Source: an uncultured Clostridia bacterium (GTDB lineage Bacteria > Bacillota > Clostridia > Saccharofermentanales > Saccharofermentanaceae). Taken from it: a stretch of 6,398 nucleotides of DNA. Shown here piece after piece: positions 6,301 to 6,398 of the stretch (position 1 is the stretch's first letter; every line of letters begins with the position of its first letter). The translations under genes and the position numbers were made by a program. The stretch spans positions 1-6,398 of the forward strand of contig CAMJGB010000110.1 of the NCBI GenBank assembly GCA_946405115.1. Reading direction: 5' to 3'. Under the pieces are notes generated by a model. That model did no database searches, had not been told where the DNA came from, and saw nothing but the letters and a program-made list of their open reading frames with translations.

Positions 6301-6398
6301 CTGTCTGATAACTATGACGTCAAGACCTGGTCCGCAACGCTCGATTCCAGAGAGAGCTTCTCGAACACAATGGAGCGTCTGAACTACGTCATCGTGCT
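3364..6398 (+). CDS. FtsX/MacB-like ABC permease with giant extracytoplasmic coiled-coil hairpin (3' end outside window)
   Basis: The frame stays open for 1011 codons to the window edge. ATG 3364 is the first possible start: an in-frame TAA lies at 3334-3336 and no start codon falls between. The gene overlaps the ATPase by 7 nt and has no clear SD, so translation is probably coupled. Order of parts: TM1 at residues about 20-39, with the family-typical RF..IF...ALGVGFFAG; an extracytoplasmic domain at 40-601 containing a coiled-coil insertion at about 258-556; TM2 at 602-625; the cytoplasmic DERGIIGTMRALGYT loop at 631-645, a typical FtsX coupling segment; TM3 at 650-673; TM4 at 699-725; TM5 at about 774-795; then a second extracytoplasmic domain to the end. 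Relatives have two FtsX halves, so about three more TM helices and roughly 100 or more residues are expected beyond the edge. The last residues (FSNTMERLNYVIV) look like the lead into TM6. The substrate is unknown: efflux, lipoprotein handling and wall-enzyme control are all possible. Confidence 0.92.
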   Translation, partial: MVRSPYIKTILRSIKMTLPRFIAIFAIIALGVGFFAGLKVTTPSFVYTADRYTKETKMFDFRLLSTIGFDDEDIKKLSERTNCVVEGAYSADCACYFGNSVSTKTVRFLSITNNVNTLSLESGRLPEKPDEIVVDAYQVPGAEAGTKLVISDETSESAMKMFKYKEYTVVGTARSPVYLNFQRGTSNEGSGTISFYVCALPGAFDSEYYTEAYLYADTGIYIFSDEYKNWASEAEKKYGDILETVIKERFDAKIQEEYQKLYDGFDEFNDGLDDAWEELQDGQKELDDAKKKLVDGQKEIDKNRKKLVDAKKTIDKSKKQLDDAKKQLNSGKATLSASKAQLDKGKKELDSFKKQLDTMKKGITDGRAQLESAKKQTADGITQAKKGIADLNQAIPSVEAGITNLESQLASETDPEKIEELQAKITTQKNTLAGLKKQLEEAKATLAYLEQVEASFPAKEQELEAAQTQYETYLKTYNDSYKQYQAGKAKYDIGYDQYKKAEAQYEDGLKKYNDGVKQYNKGVKELNDAQKKLNDGKKEYDDGVFELWKGYSEFANTADGVFRTDLVYGYVLLASVDDPDTYVLGRDKNTGYVCFDNDSKIVDGVAAVFPVFFFAIAALVCSTTMSRMVSDERGIIGTMRALGYTDFSIIMKYAIYAGSASVLGCILGFLGGTKLFPAVIWEVYRMMYGFTDLDFATSIPLFILSMGVALLCTVGVTVVTAMSALTGMPAELIRPKAPLPGKRIFLEYIGFIWKRMKFLHKVSARNVFRFKKRMWMMIVGIAGCTALLITAFGLYDSICNVVNFQYDDIMKYDLKVTFDDKYRQYAIEEAVKDARENSGVTFDYVLAKDDTAKNNGSGYVRDLEMFISDDESVASIFGLTDVKTGKPVAWPQDGEVAISGKLAEKNNVKVGDTVTLLYGDDEHEVNLKVGAIFTNYTFHYALMTPNTYREAFGKPYTPETLLVKTSGKSAEEAYKVASYLSDNYDVKTWSATLDSRESFSNTMERLNYVIV
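3421..3480 (+). other. First transmembrane helix of the permease
   Basis: Residues 20-39 (RFIAIFAIIALGVGFFAGLK) are hydrophobic, follow a Lys/Arg-rich N-terminus and fit the first helix of FtsX-like permeases. With the N-terminus inside, the following 560 residues including the coil lie outside the membrane. Confidence 0.85.
4177..4473 (+). repeat. Coiled-coil arm 1: 15 uninterrupted Leu/Ile heptads
   Basis: Leu or Ile occupies residues 272, 279, 286, 293, 300, 307, 314, 321, 328, 335, 342, 349, 356, 363 and 370 of the permease, with no break in the seven-residue register. Three residues after each one is usually Gly, Ala or Ser, and Asp commonly follows it directly. Aromatic residues Tyr258 and Phe265 extend the register upstream. 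The remaining positions are rich in Lys, Asp, Gln and Glu. Confidence 0.88.
4750..5025 (+). repeat. Coiled-coil arm 2: 14 heptads with a tyrosine ladder
   Basis: From Leu463 the heptad core position is filled at 470, 477, 484, 491, 498, 505, 512 and 519 by Tyr every time, then by Leu526, Leu533, Tyr540, Leu547 and Phe554. The position three residues later is mostly Gly or Ala (487, 494, 501, 508, 515, 522, 529, 536, 543, 550). The arm returns towards the membrane before TM2. Its length matches arm 1, with a probable turn near residues 411-416 (SETDPE). Confidence 0.87.
5167..5538 (+). other. FtsX-like core: TM2-TM4 with the cytoplasmic coupling loop
   Basis: Residues 602-725 contain three hydrophobic segments (VAAVFPVFFFAIAALVCSTT; IIMKYAIYAGSASVLGCILG; IPLFILSMGVALLCTVGVTV). 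The first two are joined by DERGIIGTMRALGYT. In FtsX/MacB relatives this loop, with its ER..IGt.rAlG pattern, contacts the ATPase. It closes the first permease half. Confidence 0.88.

Overview
The window is almost entirely coding, with every gene on the + strand. It looks like a chromosomal segment of an anaerobic Clostridia-type Firmicute, possibly a gut or rumen relative. The evidence is a bacterial-type prolyl-tRNA synthetase with an inserted editing domain, a secreted transglutaminase-like protein ending in BspA-type leucine-rich repeats, and a Firmicute-style FtsX/MacB-like ABC transporter with an oversized permease. Composition is near 50% GC by eye, with strong CTC, TTC and AAG codon preference. 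The taxonomic call is inference from gene style, not from a marker search.

Layout: (1) positions 2-1162 hold the C-terminal two thirds of proS, whose start lies before the window. (2) 1166-2656 is a complete 496-aa exported protein: signal peptide, an unrecognised N-terminal region, a transglutaminase-like domain with a Cys/His/Asp triad, and four 23-residue BspA-type leucine-rich repeats. (3) 2669-3370 is a complete 233-aa ABC ATPase of the LolD/MacB type. (4) 3364-6398 is the first 1011 codons of an FtsX-like permease that runs off the right edge. It is the longest reading frame in the window.

The genes are separated by 3 nt and 12 nt, and the last pair overlap by 7 nt. No terminator or internal promoter is evident, so the run reads as one transcription unit. 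Genes 1, 2 and 3 lie in the same reading frame and are separated by stop codons only. There is no stretch of more than 12 bases without a gene, and no RNA gene, mobile element or CRISPR array was seen.

The ATPase and permease form one transporter. The most notable feature is in the permease. Its first extracytoplasmic domain carries a roughly 300-residue insertion that reads as a long antiparallel coiled-coil hairpin. The ascending arm has Leu/Ile at 15 successive heptad positions. The descending arm has Tyr at eight successive heptad positions. A Gly/Ala/Ser stripe runs through both arms. An extracytoplasmic stalk of this length could reach across a Gram-positive wall, and the adjacent secreted transglutaminase-like protein is a candidate partner. 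That functional link is a hypothesis based on gene order.
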